DNA of 64,000 nt from Phoenix dactylifera (taxonomy: Eukaryota; Streptophyta; Magnoliopsida; Arecales; Arecaceae), in NCBI RefSeq assembly GCF_009389715.1, contig NW_024067689.1, positions 248,001-312,000 on the forward strand, written 5' to 3'. The notes under the pieces were generated by a model, which was not told the DNA's origin, searched no databases, and worked only from the letters and a program-made list of their open reading frames with translations. The stretch's first letter is position 1. Every line of letters begins with the position of its first letter. A program made the translations under genes and the position numbers. Shown here piece by piece: positions 20,588 through 33,931 of the stretch.

Positions 20588-23500
20588 TCACGAGTTCCTC
20601 TGTCTCTGATGCAAAACATACTTGACAACTTCATAAAAGGAAACCACAATACCTACAGAAGGTCCAGCACGCCCAACTCGTGGACCTACACCTGTAAACA
20701 GACCCTTCAATCCTCCATCCCTGCAAGTATTTAGGTGTATTATGTAAGTTGACAAAAGGAAAGTACCTGACATGGAAAATTACAGTTCCCTATTTATACT
20801 CTCTAACCTTCATAAGATAAAACAATACCACAATATCATTTGTTCACCAAGAATAACCTAACTGGCATGCCTATCTCGATACTGCTTGTTGGCATGCTGC
20901 ATTCATATGCATTATATACATGCAAATCCTTGCAACTCAGGTATGCATATAAAATGATAGCCCAAATGAAGATTCATGTCTAATCGAAAACAGATGCAAG
21001 AAAACACTGTACTTAGTGGTCTTCAAGTGAAGTTCTTGTATCACCAAGCATCTTTTTTTTCCCTTTTTTATTGGGCACTTGTGGTGGTGGTGGTGGTGTA
21101 TATGAATCAAGATTTTAAGTCCCATAGGATGGGGCTGTCTTGGTTTTCCCATGGAATGGGATGTGCCACCGTCCCACCCCATCCCAACACTTGGGACAAA
21201 GGATATCCCAAGACGTTCTGATCGGACGTTGGGATAATGGCAGAATGATCCTGTCCTGACACATGGGATGGTATCCCATCCTGGTATCCCATGAGACGTC
21301 CCATGAGACGTCCAGCTGGGCTTTGAGTCTTTGATATGAATAACCAAACTTACCTCCAAACCTCCACTAGTGTTTGCCTAGTGGTCATTTTTAGCGCCCT
21401 TGCTGGATCCTTCTGAAATGAACAACCAAATAGAGCTAATTAGTAAATAAGGTGTCAGGTGTGCGTTTCAAGTAAATGAATTTATTTGTAAGTCAAACTT
21501 CAGAGTGAAAAGCCTGTGTGCAGAGTATAAAATTAAGAAATTTCAAAACAAAAGATAATCCAAATTCAAACAACAAAAAGGAAGTCTTATTTACAAATAA
21601 TTTAAGATAATTGAATAGTGGTCTAAAAGTCTGACTAATATTTTAGCCTAAACCCTATAACCAGTACAATATATCAAACAGAAGCTACAATATACATCAA
21701 TAGGATGTCCATGGACATACCTCAATTTGTCTCCGAGTTTTTGCAACATCAAGAGGACATGTAGCGGCAGCAGCAAGGCTACCTGCAGCAAAACCAGCTG
21801 AAAAGTTTGCTCCCAAAATACTAGCTGCATTGCCTTCCTCACCAACTAGTGCAAGTAATCTTCTTCGAGTCTTTATAAAAAAAAAAAAAGCAGACAAATA
21901 TGAATAACAAATAAATTATGAAATCCATGAAAATAGTGCACAATGAACAATAGAAACTAAACCATCTCATGCCCCAACGGCTGGTCAAAAAGTAACTCAA
22001 TTCTATGACATAAAACCTCACCGGCTCAAGAGTTGACCAGCAGATAGCAGAAAAAGGTACATCACGGGCAAGTTGTGCTCCTACACCCGTCCACAGAATG
22101 CGATAGCTTTGCACTGCTTGCAATAATATATTAGTTCCGTTCAATCATCACATGATTTCAAAATGGCATGGCTTGTGCAAACTAAAGATATTGGAATGAA
22201 ACATATACTAAATAAACTTCCCAGTAGAGGTTCAATTGGGTTCAATGTGACACAGTGAAGTTGTGACACAGTGAAGTTTTTGACAGTATGAGAATTTATG
22301 GTTTTAGAGTGAGCTCAGTTTTTTTGTCAGGTAGCTTTTCTATCTCAAATATGAGCTTACATATCTAATAATTACAAGAAATAGACATACAGTTTTGATG
22401 GTTACTTGTACTCCTGTGAGGTGATAGAACGCCCAATAATGTTTTCCACATTCCTGGGGGCTTCACTCCATTTTGGAACTCTTTATATGCCTGTTATCAG
22501 CACAACAAGTACTTAGTCAACAAGATTGTTGCACAACTGGCTATCAGACCTTTTAACAGATTCCAGATAAAAAAGGAATCAGAGGTTCTCAGACACAACA
22601 TATTCAAATACAGGATATCGATTCCACCTTCAAAACCCAAAGCATGCATTCATTCTTTCCTATCATTCTTTACAAAGATCATGTGACAAATATTCAAAAG
22701 CATGAATTAAAAAGTTACAAAGAAGTGTTATAAACCACAGCTCATGATACAAATATATTCCATAAACATTTTTTATGTTGGTTATTTAAGCACTTTCTGG
22801 ATTCACCAATGACCATCATTTTCAAGCTATAGTTTTATGAGTACAGACATGATTCTTGAGCATATCAGTAGGCATTTTTACCAAAAGACAATTAGTCCCC
22901 AAAAACTTCACGATAAACTTGTGTTGAGCAAATGAACCACATCAATGATCTCCAGTGCAGCACAAAATTTGTGCATTTTATATTTTTCTCAATAATTGTT
23001 TGACAAAACATTTCTCATAATTTGCTTTTTTTTACTGCATGCACGATGCAGGAAATTGTGACCTCCAACTCACAATGGAGCAAAATACCCTATTGTCTAG
23101 TCCAATGGAGCAAAATATGATGCTAGTTATTTCTAGCCTATGTCAGTCGTACAATACCCTATTGCCTCATGATTCAAGATCTCAGTCAGTAATGACAGGA
23201 TCAACTTGATCCCATATTAAGTTTAGCTAACATTTACCTCGCAGAACTTGAACAACAAATCACAATTTCAAGAAAATCCCTTGAAAGAAGATGTTCTAAT
23301 TGATCTCAAAAATCTAATCTATGTTACAACTTGGTCAACTTGATCAATTATCTCAATCAATATTCATAAGATCAACTTGATCCCTTATTTAAGATTAGCT
23401 AATATTTAGCTTGCAGAACTTGAACAACAAACCACAATTCCAAGAAGATCCCATGGGGAAAGACAAATCAATCAAATAATGACTCATAGGAGGAGGGGGA

Positions 23501-26500
23501 GAAGAAAGAGAATGGAGAAAAGGTAGAAACACGATGCTCATGATCTTTTATTAGATATATGAGTTGCTCTCTTGATGAAATGGCCGGAACAACCCTTCAG
23601 AATTTTTCTGATGACCATTTTTTGCAGCTGGTTAGCCACACAGATTTAAACACATATCAACTAACAAATCAAAACCTTAGCTTCCAGAATCAACTAATAG
23701 TGGATGTGGGTGCAGGAGTAGGTTTAAGATTGCGGGAAACAAGGTTTGGCTTGGAATGGAAGCTACGGTAAACAAGGTTGCTTGGACAAAACCACCAGAT
23801 GTGTGTTGCTTTTGGGCATCTTAAGTTTGCCTAAAGAAAAACCAAACAGGACAACATCATATGCATATTCTTGTCCAAGATGAAGGAACAAAGCATAAGC
23901 TGTAGTGGTCAAGTTGGCACTGTCTCTCATATTCACTCATTATCCCCCCAAGCCAAAGACTCGTATTATATCTGACCAACAGCCAGTTATTGTAAAGTTC
24001 ATCCAAATTGAAGCTTGCAATAACACATCAAATGTAGCCCTTCAAAGGAATGTTTGGACAGTTAGGAATCTAATCTTAACCCCAAATAATTGAGACAAGA
24101 CATGACAATTATGGTTATGGTTATATTACTTAAGTTTGGATGGTAAAACCAAATAAAACTTCATCTAACATTTCGTGGATCAGAACAGTTCTAAAGATTT
24201 GAACATCTAGAACAAACTGTTCAACAACTGAAGTACCTGACAATCAGCAGGAAAATATGAAGAATATGGTAAAATTGCATCTTAATTCATAAGATAATAA
24301 GAAATACTACACATTCAAATATGAAATTGATACCTGCATGCGTGTTCTTGCCAACTCAATAGGAGAACAAGTTATGCATGCCAATGAGCGTGCAAGTGAG
24401 CCTGCAACTAGTGGGGCATATGGTGTCAAATTGGGAGCATTGCAGGATGTGAATTCTTCAATCCAATTGCGGAACATGTCATAACATGGTAAGTATATTC
24501 CCACCTGTTAGCAAATAAGAAAATGATATCAGGAGAAGTAAGTTCCAAATAACAAGTGAAATTTAATTTATTTGAACTGATATAGCTAGAAAAATCAATC
24601 AAGGCATAAACACAAAAGCAGTTGTAACTTCAAGAACAAAAGCATAAGTAGTCTGTAGGCAAAGTATCTCAGTACTGACTTTTCGATTCCACTACCCTGA
24701 AATAAATTCATTTCAGGAAGGGAATTTGTAGAAAAAATCCACTTTATTTTCCTAATTTCATATTTGCAAAAAATAGGGCACTTCCAGATATTTTTGCAGA
24801 AAAAAGGTCAATTTCATGAATTGGGGCATTGATGGATACTATGTGGATTGGTCAAGAAATGAAGGCTCCCTTTCACTCATCCTATGTGATCCATAAATAA
24901 GAAGTAATAGAAGAAGGCTTGTCTCATGTAGCTGCAAATTAAAGGCCACATGAGGGGCCTTTAATTCAACTAAAAAACGCATACCTAATATTTTTCAGAG
25001 ATTCAACTGCACTAAACAGTGTCCCAGAAATAAGTAGCTTAGCTATTACCGGACAGAAGTTGGACCATAAATAATTTAGCACAGTTCCCAGGATGAGAAA
25101 CGGATATGGGAAACAATAAGTAAGAAGAAGGCAGGAAACAAGGGTTAAAAACATCTCAAAGCAGGCAGAAAAAGGAAAGCTTCACCTAAAACAAGTGAAA
25201 GACTTTAGGAAATACATGCAAAAAAGCCTCATAAAAATTATTGAAAAAATAGCATGCACTGGCTTCCCACCTCTAGAAGATATGAATAAAAATTTGAAAA
25301 AGAATTTAGCACTAGATGATGAGATGGATTTGCATTGGATAAAACACCAGTAATGTATTTTTGGATAACAATTATTCTGAACTCTTTCTGAAACAATTGA
25401 AAAGTGACCTTGTTATAAGGAGAGATAAGCACATTAGTTCTATCTCATGGTTTAAAATGAAAACACTAAGACAAGGAAACTGGAATGTCGAGATTTTTTT
25501 ATGGTTGATATTGTGGAATTGCAAGGTGATGATGGGAAGAGGAGTGGGACTTCATATATAAAAAGTTCCTAAATCAAAGGGAAAAGGAAGAATGACATAG
25601 GAAAACCTACAATTCTCAAAAGGAAATAAGAAATGGATACTTACAGTCGGTACAGCTAATGCTAATCCTGCATTTGTGCCCCTCCACAATCTAGCGAATC
25701 CTTCCTGCATTTTTCCCATCAAATAAAATAAAATAAGCAATCAAAAAAATAGTGCAACAAATTAAACCATGGTAAAAATATGAGAAGAATGATGAACCAA
25801 TAACGAAACATAAGCTAAAGGAATACACGCACTTGTCTAACAACTTTACAGAATACATCTAGTGTTCCCTTGTACTGAAAACTATCAGGGGGATAGGCTG
25901 CTTCAGTGCCAAACATTCCACCACAAGCGCATGATGGAGAACATCTGATATCTGAAAGTATCTGAAGAACATTAACAGAATTCAGTTAATTGCCACAAAG
26001 TAGGTCAGTCAAAAAAAGGGAAAAAAGTGGTCATGGATGGCTGTACATGAAATTATAAATGTGCGAAAGCAAAACAAATCTGGAGAGAAAGGGGGGAAAC
26101 TGATGACATTATTGCACAGGTGCACATAATTATAGGCCACAAGCTACAGTGTGAGTTTCAGAGTCATAGCTCTCGATAGTCTTTATCAGGATAATAAGAG
26201 AACTCGTAGGTAAATATAATCAGGCAAGAAAAGATGCAAGCAGGACAAATAAAAACGGCAAGTCAAGCAACTAAAGAATTATCAAGTAAAAAGAAGCTAG
26301 CCTGAGGATCAATATACAATTCAAATTATAACAGATAATGGAAGATGTGGGGTTTTTTTTTCAAACCACAATAACCCTCTTGCTAGCTATTACAATTACT
26401 CTTTTAGAGATATTGTCACCTTTAATCATCCTATTAAAGGTGGTTATTCAAACAAGTCCCTACCTATCTTTTATGCTCTAAATTAGGTACTAAATGAAGC

Positions 26501-27522
26501 CATGAAGGTTTCTCATACCGTTCAAATTGATCAAATTATTGACACCTTAAAGCTCATAAATTTCGCTTGGCTTAACCGCCAATAAAAGCAACTATGATTT
26601 TGTTAGAATCTGATTCACCGGCAATAAAAAAAAAAAATCTCGTTTTGGTTTTTGCATCCTTTTTTCTTCTCAAATTGTGAATCTCAGTTTTTCTGTACAT
26701 CCTAAAGATGAAAATCTCAACCAATATCTGATCCTCTTAATCTGGTTATGAAAGTTCAGGTCATCCTTTCAAGCATCCATCAATTCACAAAAAAGGAGGG
26801 CATACTCAATACCGTATTTGGGCAGAGGGAAGCCATTGGCCTTCCATACTGAGGCTGTGAAGGGTAATAGGGAACTCCAGCTGCCTGGGCCTGTAATCGC
26901 GTCTGGAACAAACAGACCAGGCTTGTCAACAATTGAAACAAAGTGCAAATAATAAGAGAGAGAAGAAAACAAACAGAGTCTTACAAAAACGATTTCTTTA
27001 TATCGATATCCAAAGAAAATTAAACCAGTTTCTGTCAAATTCACAAAACCCAAAAATACTCAACCAAATTGTACAAAACAAACATCGATTATTTCCAAGC
27101 AAAAGATGAAAGAAAAAACAATACGAAGATTTGCTAAAATATAAAAGATCAACAATTTTCAATCAACTGGCTCCAAAAATCTGGTATGAAGAGATCAAGA
27201 AAATGCACCAAAAATGAAGAGCTCCAGAATCCATTAAAACCGATATAATACAAGAACAAACGCCAAGATTCACATCGAGGCTTACCTTGGCGACATCAAG
27301 AGGATTCACGAGAATCGCGGAAAGGAAAGCGGCCCCCGCTGCAGACAGTGCCCGCTCCCCAAATCCCATATCAGAGTCGGAAGACGACGACGACCGCCGG
27401 TGAGGCGGAGAAGAGGGCGAAGCGGACGCGTCCGACCTCGACACATTGGCGGCCCCGTCAAAATCCACCCTCGACGCCGCGCTAAGCCACTGCGGCAAGC
27501 TATGCCTCGACGGCCCCACCAT
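20588..27522 (-). CDS. MTM1: MTM1-type mitochondrial carrier (SLC25A39/40 family), 10 exons
   Basis: Coding exons: 27522-27286, 26902-26813, 25961-25833, 25704-25645, 24504-24334, 22490-22406, 22116-22022, 21870-21721, 21412-21354 and 20720-20588. Phases agree at all nine GT-AG introns, giving 402 aa. Three carrier repeats show PLDVAK (about 74-79), PIELAR (220-225) and PLDVAK (328-333). Further family blocks are LWRGTNAGLALAVPT, GAQLARDVPFSAICWSTLEP and GPRVGRAGPSVGIVVSFYE. The protein should lie in the mitochondrial inner membrane. Yeast and plant MTM1 are needed for MnSOD activation, and SLC25A39/40 are linked to glutathione import. The N-terminus is extended and Ser-rich. Exon 3 has CSPSCAC, but YPPDSF stands where I recall CPPDC in other plant proteins. 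The ATG at 27522 is the first in frame. Symbol by homology. Confidence 0.93.
22491..24333 (-). other. MTM1 intron 5 with a direct repeat
   Basis: This 1.84 kb intron holds an imperfect direct repeat of about 80 bp. One copy is near 23201-23280 and the other near 23371-23450. Both contain GATCAACTTGATCCC and GCAGAACTTGAACAACAAA. No coding sequence is seen. Confidence 0.6.
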
Positions 27523-28540
27523 CCCCACCCCAATTTCGATCTCTTCACAAAACCCTAGAAAAAGAGGAAGGCCCAATAGAGATCGCTCCCTCTCTGCCTA
27601 CCGGGAAAAAAAAAACGAATATATTTTCTGGAGAGCAAGAAAATAATCGATTCGAGGAAACTAGAGAAGGGAGAGGGGAGGAAGAGATATATTTGAGCAA
27701 AGATTTGGATCAAATTAGGGTTGGTTTCTTCTTTCAGAGATCGAAGATGGAGATTGAGTTATTTTAGGAGAAGAGAGAGGGCGGGCCCGTGGAGCGAAAG
27801 AGAGAAGGCGTGGAAGCGCCCGTAGCACACGACTTCTTGAGGGGACTCGATACCATTCCTTTTTTTTAGGAGGGAAGAAGAAAGGACTTCCTTGATTCTA
27901 GATTCTAGAAGGAGCCTCGGAGGCTGAGGCAGAGGCTGGGGCAGGAGCTTCCACCGGCCGCTTATTTCCGCTCCTCTCCGGAGTTGGAAGACTGTGTTCT
28001 CGTAGAGAATATTCCAACTGCGAGACGACCGTTTCTTGATGGACGGTCTCTGATCTAAATTGGGTATAGCGGGCTCTCGGTATATGCCGGACGTTGCGGA
28101 GGGTTTAGGGAGTTTACGTTGAAATAAATAAATAAATAATAATAATAATAATAATAAGAAGAAGAAAGAGAGAAGAAGAGAGACAAAAGGTTAGAGAGCT
28201 GAAACCCCTGCTTCTTGGAGAACAAGGCATGGTCATGGTCCATATTCAATGCATGACCAAACACACAGACTTCGCTACGGGTCTCATGGGAACCCTTTTT
28301 TTCCAAGAGTGGCCCGATTAATTTTTTACGGAATGATTTTTCTAAAACCAGAATTTTCTAAATTAAGTTGGTATTTTATAAGATGAAATCTTATAATTTT
28401 TTTTCTTCTAGTTATATATCTGATACATGTGATCAAGGGCATATAAGTTTACTCAAATTTTTTTTTTGGAGACTACAAAAAGGGGCTAATCCTCACCTTT
28501 TCTAGCCTGTACCTACCAGGGTTGGGATACCCTGTGCAAT
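27523..28540. promoter_or_regulatory. MTM1 upstream region
   Basis: This is the likely 5' UTR and promoter of the minus-strand carrier gene. GA-rich sequence lies at 27590-27800. A microsatellite of AAAT then AAT units lies at about 28117-28165. No specific regulatory site could be assigned. Confidence 0.4.
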
Positions 28541-28559
28541 AAGGTTAGTCATCTCTCTC

Positions 28560-30290
28560 TAAAGGGCTCTCCTCACTCTATAGTCGATACTAGCATACAT
28601 ACTTGACAAAATCTAAAGAGATTCATTGAGTTCAAAATTGCCATTATAACTTGCTGGAGGCAGTTGTAGAAAATAACTATAGTGGCTATGCCCTACTTCC
28701 ATAAAACAACTATCCCCCCGACAAACCCTGTAATTCAATGGCATAAGAATCTCAGGTCGCTAGAAACCGCCGCTATGTTCGGAGAAAGCTATCTCCAGAG
28801 AGCTTCATCTCACACAAAAAATAAATGTTTGAGCCATTTACCTGAATCAATCTCCTAAATAAGTCAGTGAAAGAGGGCTTGCCCGCTCCCCTGCAATTCC
28901 ACACAAGTATCTTTATTTTCTACATGAGACGAAAAGGGACTCTACTCCTCACCGCTCGGAGTCCCCTTCCTAGGCTTCTCTTGTTGAGTCGGCCCACTAC
29001 AAGAGCCCCCATCCATCACCTCCAATTGCAATGCAACCTTTGCCCTCCTCACCGATATGGTATGATCCCCCATCATAGTGGAGGAGGGTTGTTCTAGTTG
29101 CCCGCTAACAAGCCCACATCCACCAGTTACCTCCCATTGGCCAACTTCACTATCGCCACCGATCATAATTCTGGCTCCCACACCTCTTGGGTTGCTGATT
29201 TGCCACCCATGGAAGGGGCCAACCCCTCTGAGGCCTTGAAAGCCGGAGAAGAAGCCCTCGGCGATGCTGGGGGAGAGCCAAGGGTCGCCGAAACCAATGG
29301 CTTGGCCATCGAGGTCGCCCTCGACACCTTGGCGGAGGAGGAGGCCACGCTCTACTTCCACTCGCCACCAGGGCCCTGCCCGCCTTCCTTAACAGCTCGG
29401 CCACCTAAGGCGAGCGAGGTCCAGCAGCCAAAACGGCCCGGTCTGTGCCACGGGGCCAACCCGAGTCCCTCGCGCACTAGCTCGCGCCAACCACCATGAT
29501 TGCTGGCCTCCTAGCTAGCTCTGAAGTTGGAATCAGGCTCACCGCTAACCCCCTTGTCTCCACCCACCTCCACCATCATGGGAGCTGAGACCTCAACCGC
29601 TCTTGTGGATCCCTTACCTTCGCCACCAACTCCGGCTTCGAAAACTTACACTCATTGTCTGCATGCCCGATTCACCTACAATGGAAGTAGATATCTGGAA
29701 CATTCTCATATATAAACGGTTGCCACGAAGCCCTTTTCCTTCCCTTGATTTGAATCCTTAGCATTAATGGCTCTATGGCATCAATGGCTCTATGGCATCA
29801 ATGGCTACCTTAACCCTCACGAACCCCATCTTCCTTTGCTGATCGGTGATGCCATCCATGGCCAACAAACAACCTGCAGTAGAGGCGATTGCAGGATTGT
29901 CTCCTTCTCTCAGTACACTACCAAGAGTTTTGGCATCCAAAGCCACACCACTGTCGGTTTGACAATGTCCATCGTAAACAAAGTCGGGAGCCTATGGCTC
30001 CATTGCTACCAACTGTCCCGGCACCACCTAAGTACTGCCAAAGAGGGCATTGTCTTGGTTGACCTCCGATTTGAACTTCGCCATCAAATGGTCGTCGGCA
30101 AGTGGAAATATCTCCGCCTTGTACTGAAGCTCCCTTGTGCTCTTGGGCGACTTGAATTGGAGCTGAATTGAGTTCCTGCCTGGTTCGATCTAAGGGAGAA
30201 AAAGCCCAAGTAGTTTCAACCTCTAGAGACCTGAGATTAGTTCCATGAAGCGGGCTCCCCGCTTTTGCCCACTTACACGGAGCCAAACGA
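28560..30290 (-). pseudogene. LINE fragment: ORF1 and ORF2 N-terminus
   Basis: On the minus strand, 30290 to about 29000 gives broken ORF1 frames. They include DHLMAKFKSEVNQDNALFG and WVVPGQLVAME, the DUF4283-like core, and a CCHC-like RIGHADN motif (after frame correction, about 29700). A long Gly/Ala-rich tail follows (29499-28950). At about 28925 ORF2 begins with KILVWNCRGAGKPSFTDLF, the endonuclease start, and decays by 28560. RT and the 3' tail are missing. Several shifts and stops make it dead. Confidence 0.65.
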
Positions 30291-31109
30291 GCCCATAAAT
30301 TTAAAAGACTTCAAATTTGAACTAGTCAATATCACATCGGTCATTCAAACATTTTTGAATTCATTTGGCTCATGCTGGGAACTGAGTTGGCTCACTTTAG
30401 ACCTACCAAACATCAAAATATCAAGCCCCAGGTCGTAGTTAGCTTTCGTTGCGCATTTAGGGGCAAATAAATAGGCCCTAAATCTTTCTGCAAAGTTTGA
30501 ACTAATCCTATAACTAAGCGGGTCTAAGAGGATTTGCGTGCGGATCTCCATCAACCACCGTACTCGTTGCCCGTACAAAATTCCAATTCCTTGCATGCAT
30601 GATTACATGCAACAATGCTGTAAGGAACCTGCACCTTTATTTTCAACAAAATAAAAAAAAAAAACTATTCGCATCTGACCATTTTCAATTAAGACATGCA
30701 TAACCCACCAATCTTTTTTTGATTTAATAAACTTCCAGTAATTGGAGCGATCTTACGTTTCAGTTGATGGCAGAAATTACTGACTTTACCTCCTGAAATT
30801 CTTGGGAACTGTAGAATGGAACAATGTGCGTGCACCAGGGAATATCATATGAGACGGGCTTTTTATTTTGCCCCATACATATCATAAAGAGAAAATCCAA
30901 AAATCAAATTAGAACGTAATTTCTTCTACTAACAAAGTCCATCAGTTTTGTGACTTTAAAAAAAAAATACAAAAAGAAAAGAAAATCAGCTGCATGAAGA
31001 GAGGTCGTCTGTTTGCATCATCTTCTTCCAAGGCTTTTTTTCTCGATCTCGAGCTCTTTTCTCCTTCTGCAAAGCTTTTTTTTCAAGAAGGCGCTCAGTT
31101 GATGGTGTT

Positions 31110-31960
31110 TATCAGTGCATAGTACATAACTAGACGATACACACCTCACAAAATAGTTATGTAGTATTTTAATAGACACTTTCAGATAAATCGATATATA
31201 GTTTTTAAAACATTATACTTACACTTACATGCTATATGACCAAGTGATATGCACCTAGTAGAATAGTCATCCAACATCCCAATACATATCTCAGGATAAA
31301 TTGATACATAGTTCAGAATATCATGTTCACCAGTATACAGAATCGGCCCAATCCTTAGGCGACTGAGGAGACTCCGGCCTTAAGAAGGCCCACCATAGGA
31401 ACGGCCTCAAAGACAAAACAGAAAGAAAAAAAGGCCTCCCTTATTGAGTTTGCCTTAGGCCGGTCTATTGCAGGCAATGCCTCAAAGATAAAACAGAAAG
31501 AAAAAAAGCTTCTCTTAGTAAGTTCGCCTTAGGCCCCTAAATGCATTGGGCCGCTCCTGCTGGTGTACAATACATGGTGAGGTGATACACACTCATTGGC
31601 TTTTAGATACATACTGTAATCTTCTTAAATACATATCCAAAAGTGACCTAATACATACATCTATGTAAATTAATATATAGTTTTCAGAACATAGTATTAA
31701 TTAATACATAATGCATTGCTAGGTTATACACACTTAGTAAAATAGTCATCTAGCGTCTCAATACACAATTCCAAATAAATTGATACATAGTTTCCAAAAT
31801 ATAGTATTTACTAGCACACACTACGTGGCCAAATGATACAAACCTAGCAAAATAATTATTAAACATTATAGTACATACCTTTAGGTAAATTGATATATAG
31901 TTTTTATAATATAATATAATATTCACCAATACACAATACAAGATCAGATGATACACACAC
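31110..31960. repeat. Diverged tandem array, unit about 120-130 bp
   Basis: Repeated pattern: GATACACACCTAGTAAAATAG, TCATCTAACAT, AATACATATCTC, AGATAAATTGATACATAG, TTTTCAAAATATA. Units are only loosely alike. A small hAT-like MITE (31338-31559) lies inside. Nothing is recognised between 30291 and 31109. Confidence 0.6.
31338..31559. mobile_element. hAT-like MITE (222 bp)
   Basis: The left end is CAGAATCGGCCCAAT and the right end, reverse complemented, is CAGGAGCGGCCCAAT. The flanking 8-mers CCAGTATA and CTGGTGTA agree at five of eight positions. Inside, an approximately 85 bp unit with GCCTCAAAGACAAAACAGAA is present twice in tandem. Confidence 0.55.
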
Positions 31961-32189
31961 GTTTGCCCGTATCTTTTCTTCTTCTTCATCAAACCCGCAT
32001 CCGTGAGGTCTTCCTTCCCTCCCCAAGCCTTTTTCTTTTTCTCTAAATTCCTTTTTCTTTTCTAGGATCAAAGAATCTTATAGTATGTATCAAGAAGCGC
32101 CCACAGAAGTAGAACACAAAAGGGAAGAAAGAAGCAATTTGTGAAAGAAGAAGGCTCGGGTTTCTCGGTCTGGTATCCTACACCTCATA

Positions 32190-32447
32190 TTCATAAGTAA
32201 GGAACTTAAGGTATATCTTGCTTTTAATGATAATGCTATTGGAATGGTGCTAGCACAGGATGATCAAAATGATCAAGAAAAGCCAATCTACTATGCTAGG
32301 AGAATTCTTAAAGCAGTTGAAGCTAGATACACTAAAGCAGAGAAAAATTGTTTGGAACCTATATTTTTATATGCGGCCCAAAACTTAAGATGGACGCGAG
32401 AAGCCTGCCCACTACGATATTCTTCGGTCTTCGGCAGAAGGAGTTGA
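32190..32447 (+). pseudogene. Ty3/gypsy RNase H fragment
   Basis: The frame reads KELKVYLAFNDNAIGMVLAQ, then KPIYYARRILKAVEARYTKA and EKNCLEP, matching the RNase H domain that follows gypsy RT. It is cut off after about 70 residues. No LTR or other pol part lies nearby. Positions 32448-33011 hold nothing I recognise. Confidence 0.75.
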
Positions 32448-33014
32448 GACATGTCGGTCTAAAGAACTAATTTTTCCGGTCATTGAGTGTGAACGCAGAT
32501 ATATAACATTCAAGCCCCTTTTTCCTTTGAAATAAATATTCAAGCACCTTGGACGACATATTGGACAGGAAACACCGGGCATGGCCTATGCGAGCTAGAC
32601 AAACCCAGTCTCAATCTTGTTCCTTCGATAAAAGAAAAGAAAAATAACTTCTACCACTTGGTCAGCGGCTATTGTACGTAGGATCTTTCCTCATTCTGAA
32701 CCCTAGGAGTAGAACAACATGGCCACCATTTTGTATCTAGAAACGAGCAGAAGATTTTATAGATGATTGAGACCATCTAACCGGTTGAACCTTTGTCTGT
32801 TCTGCACGTATCTCACCTGACTCTGGTGACATGTTGTGCTCCCGTAAGTTGTATGCCTTGACAGGAAGAATGTGCCTATTATCATAGGATGTGTTTTTTT
32901 TCCACGCACATACATATAAACATGCAATAGTTCTGCCTATACACTCTGTCGAACTAAATACATGTGATACCTTCGAATGCCCTCAAGCAACCTGATCCTT
33001 TGAGTCAACTCTAA

Positions 33015-33483
33015 GGGCTCGTTTGGTTCACGGGAAAAGAAGGAGGAAAAGTGTGGTTAACGGGAAAGTAATGAGATGCCTCTTGTTTGGCTGGAGTTTT
33101 CAAAGAAGAGAGAAGGGAAAGTTGTATTCCTATGGAAATATGTTCCCATATTTAATGGGAAAGTCTTTTCCATGAGAAACATGAGAAAGTTACTTTCCCA
33201 TGAGGTGGAAATCACTCTATTTTTACTTTTTTCCAAAAAGTCCCTTCAGCATTAAAGAAGCATTAAAAACCTAATTTTTATTAAGGGCATAATAGAAATT
33301 ATACATAACTTTCCTAGAAAAATGGATGGGCAACCAAACATAAGTACTTTGAAAATTTGTCACTTTTTCATGATCAACCAAACATGCCAAAAGTACTTTC
33401 CTAGGTATCCTCTTCCTAGGAATTTGTTTCCCAGGAATCATATTCCTAGGAAGAAAAATGTTTCCCGCGAACCAAACGAGCCC
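33015..33483. mobile_element. MITE copy 1 (469 bp)
   Basis: It begins GGGCTCGTTTGGTTCACGGG and ends with the inverse, CCCGCGAACCAAACGAGCCC. The 3 bp duplication TAA flanks it (33012-33014, 33484-33486). The TIR and 3 bp target fit a Tourist-like (PIF/Harbinger) MITE. The interior carries GGGAAAGT/ACTTTCCC motifs in both orientations. Copies 2 and 3 are at 42189 and 56878. Confidence 0.9.
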
Positions 33484-33931
33484 TAATGCTCATGTGCATC
33501 TCGAGCCATAACATACACTCTTTTCAATAGTGCTATACAACTCGGCATCTCTATGCTAACTCTATAGCTTTGCCCCTCAAGCCAAGTACTACTCATCCAA
33601 GATATCTAGAATTTCATAAAAGCACTTCCGTGCCCAAATATAACCATTATGTCAGCAATCTGCAAGCCACCCTACTACCCGTTAGGAATATACAGATCAA
33701 AACTACACAATACAACCATGCAACTCCATCGCTACACATAGGGCTCATACAATCCAATCTTAGTTTCGCTCAGTTGAACCACCAAGTCGGCATGCCTTGC
33801 AGCCCTTCGAAGCTACAATAGATCGTGCACATCTAAGCCCTCCAGGATTTCACTATCCAAGCCCCCCACAAAGCTCTTGTACCATGATTCTAGTCTTGCA
33901 TCCTCGACATACCTTCCTATCATGGTTGTAC

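Noticed and set aside
27523-27576. Upstream extension of the MTM1 protein
   Set aside because: The frame is open, but the upstream start would be TTG. The first ATG in frame is at 27522 and gives the family's usual length.
28942-29499. Two overlapping 130-140 codon frames on opposite strands
   Set aside because: The GC-rich sequence keeps several frames open. The minus strand fits the tail of LINE ORF1 just before the ORF2 start, so no separate gene is called.
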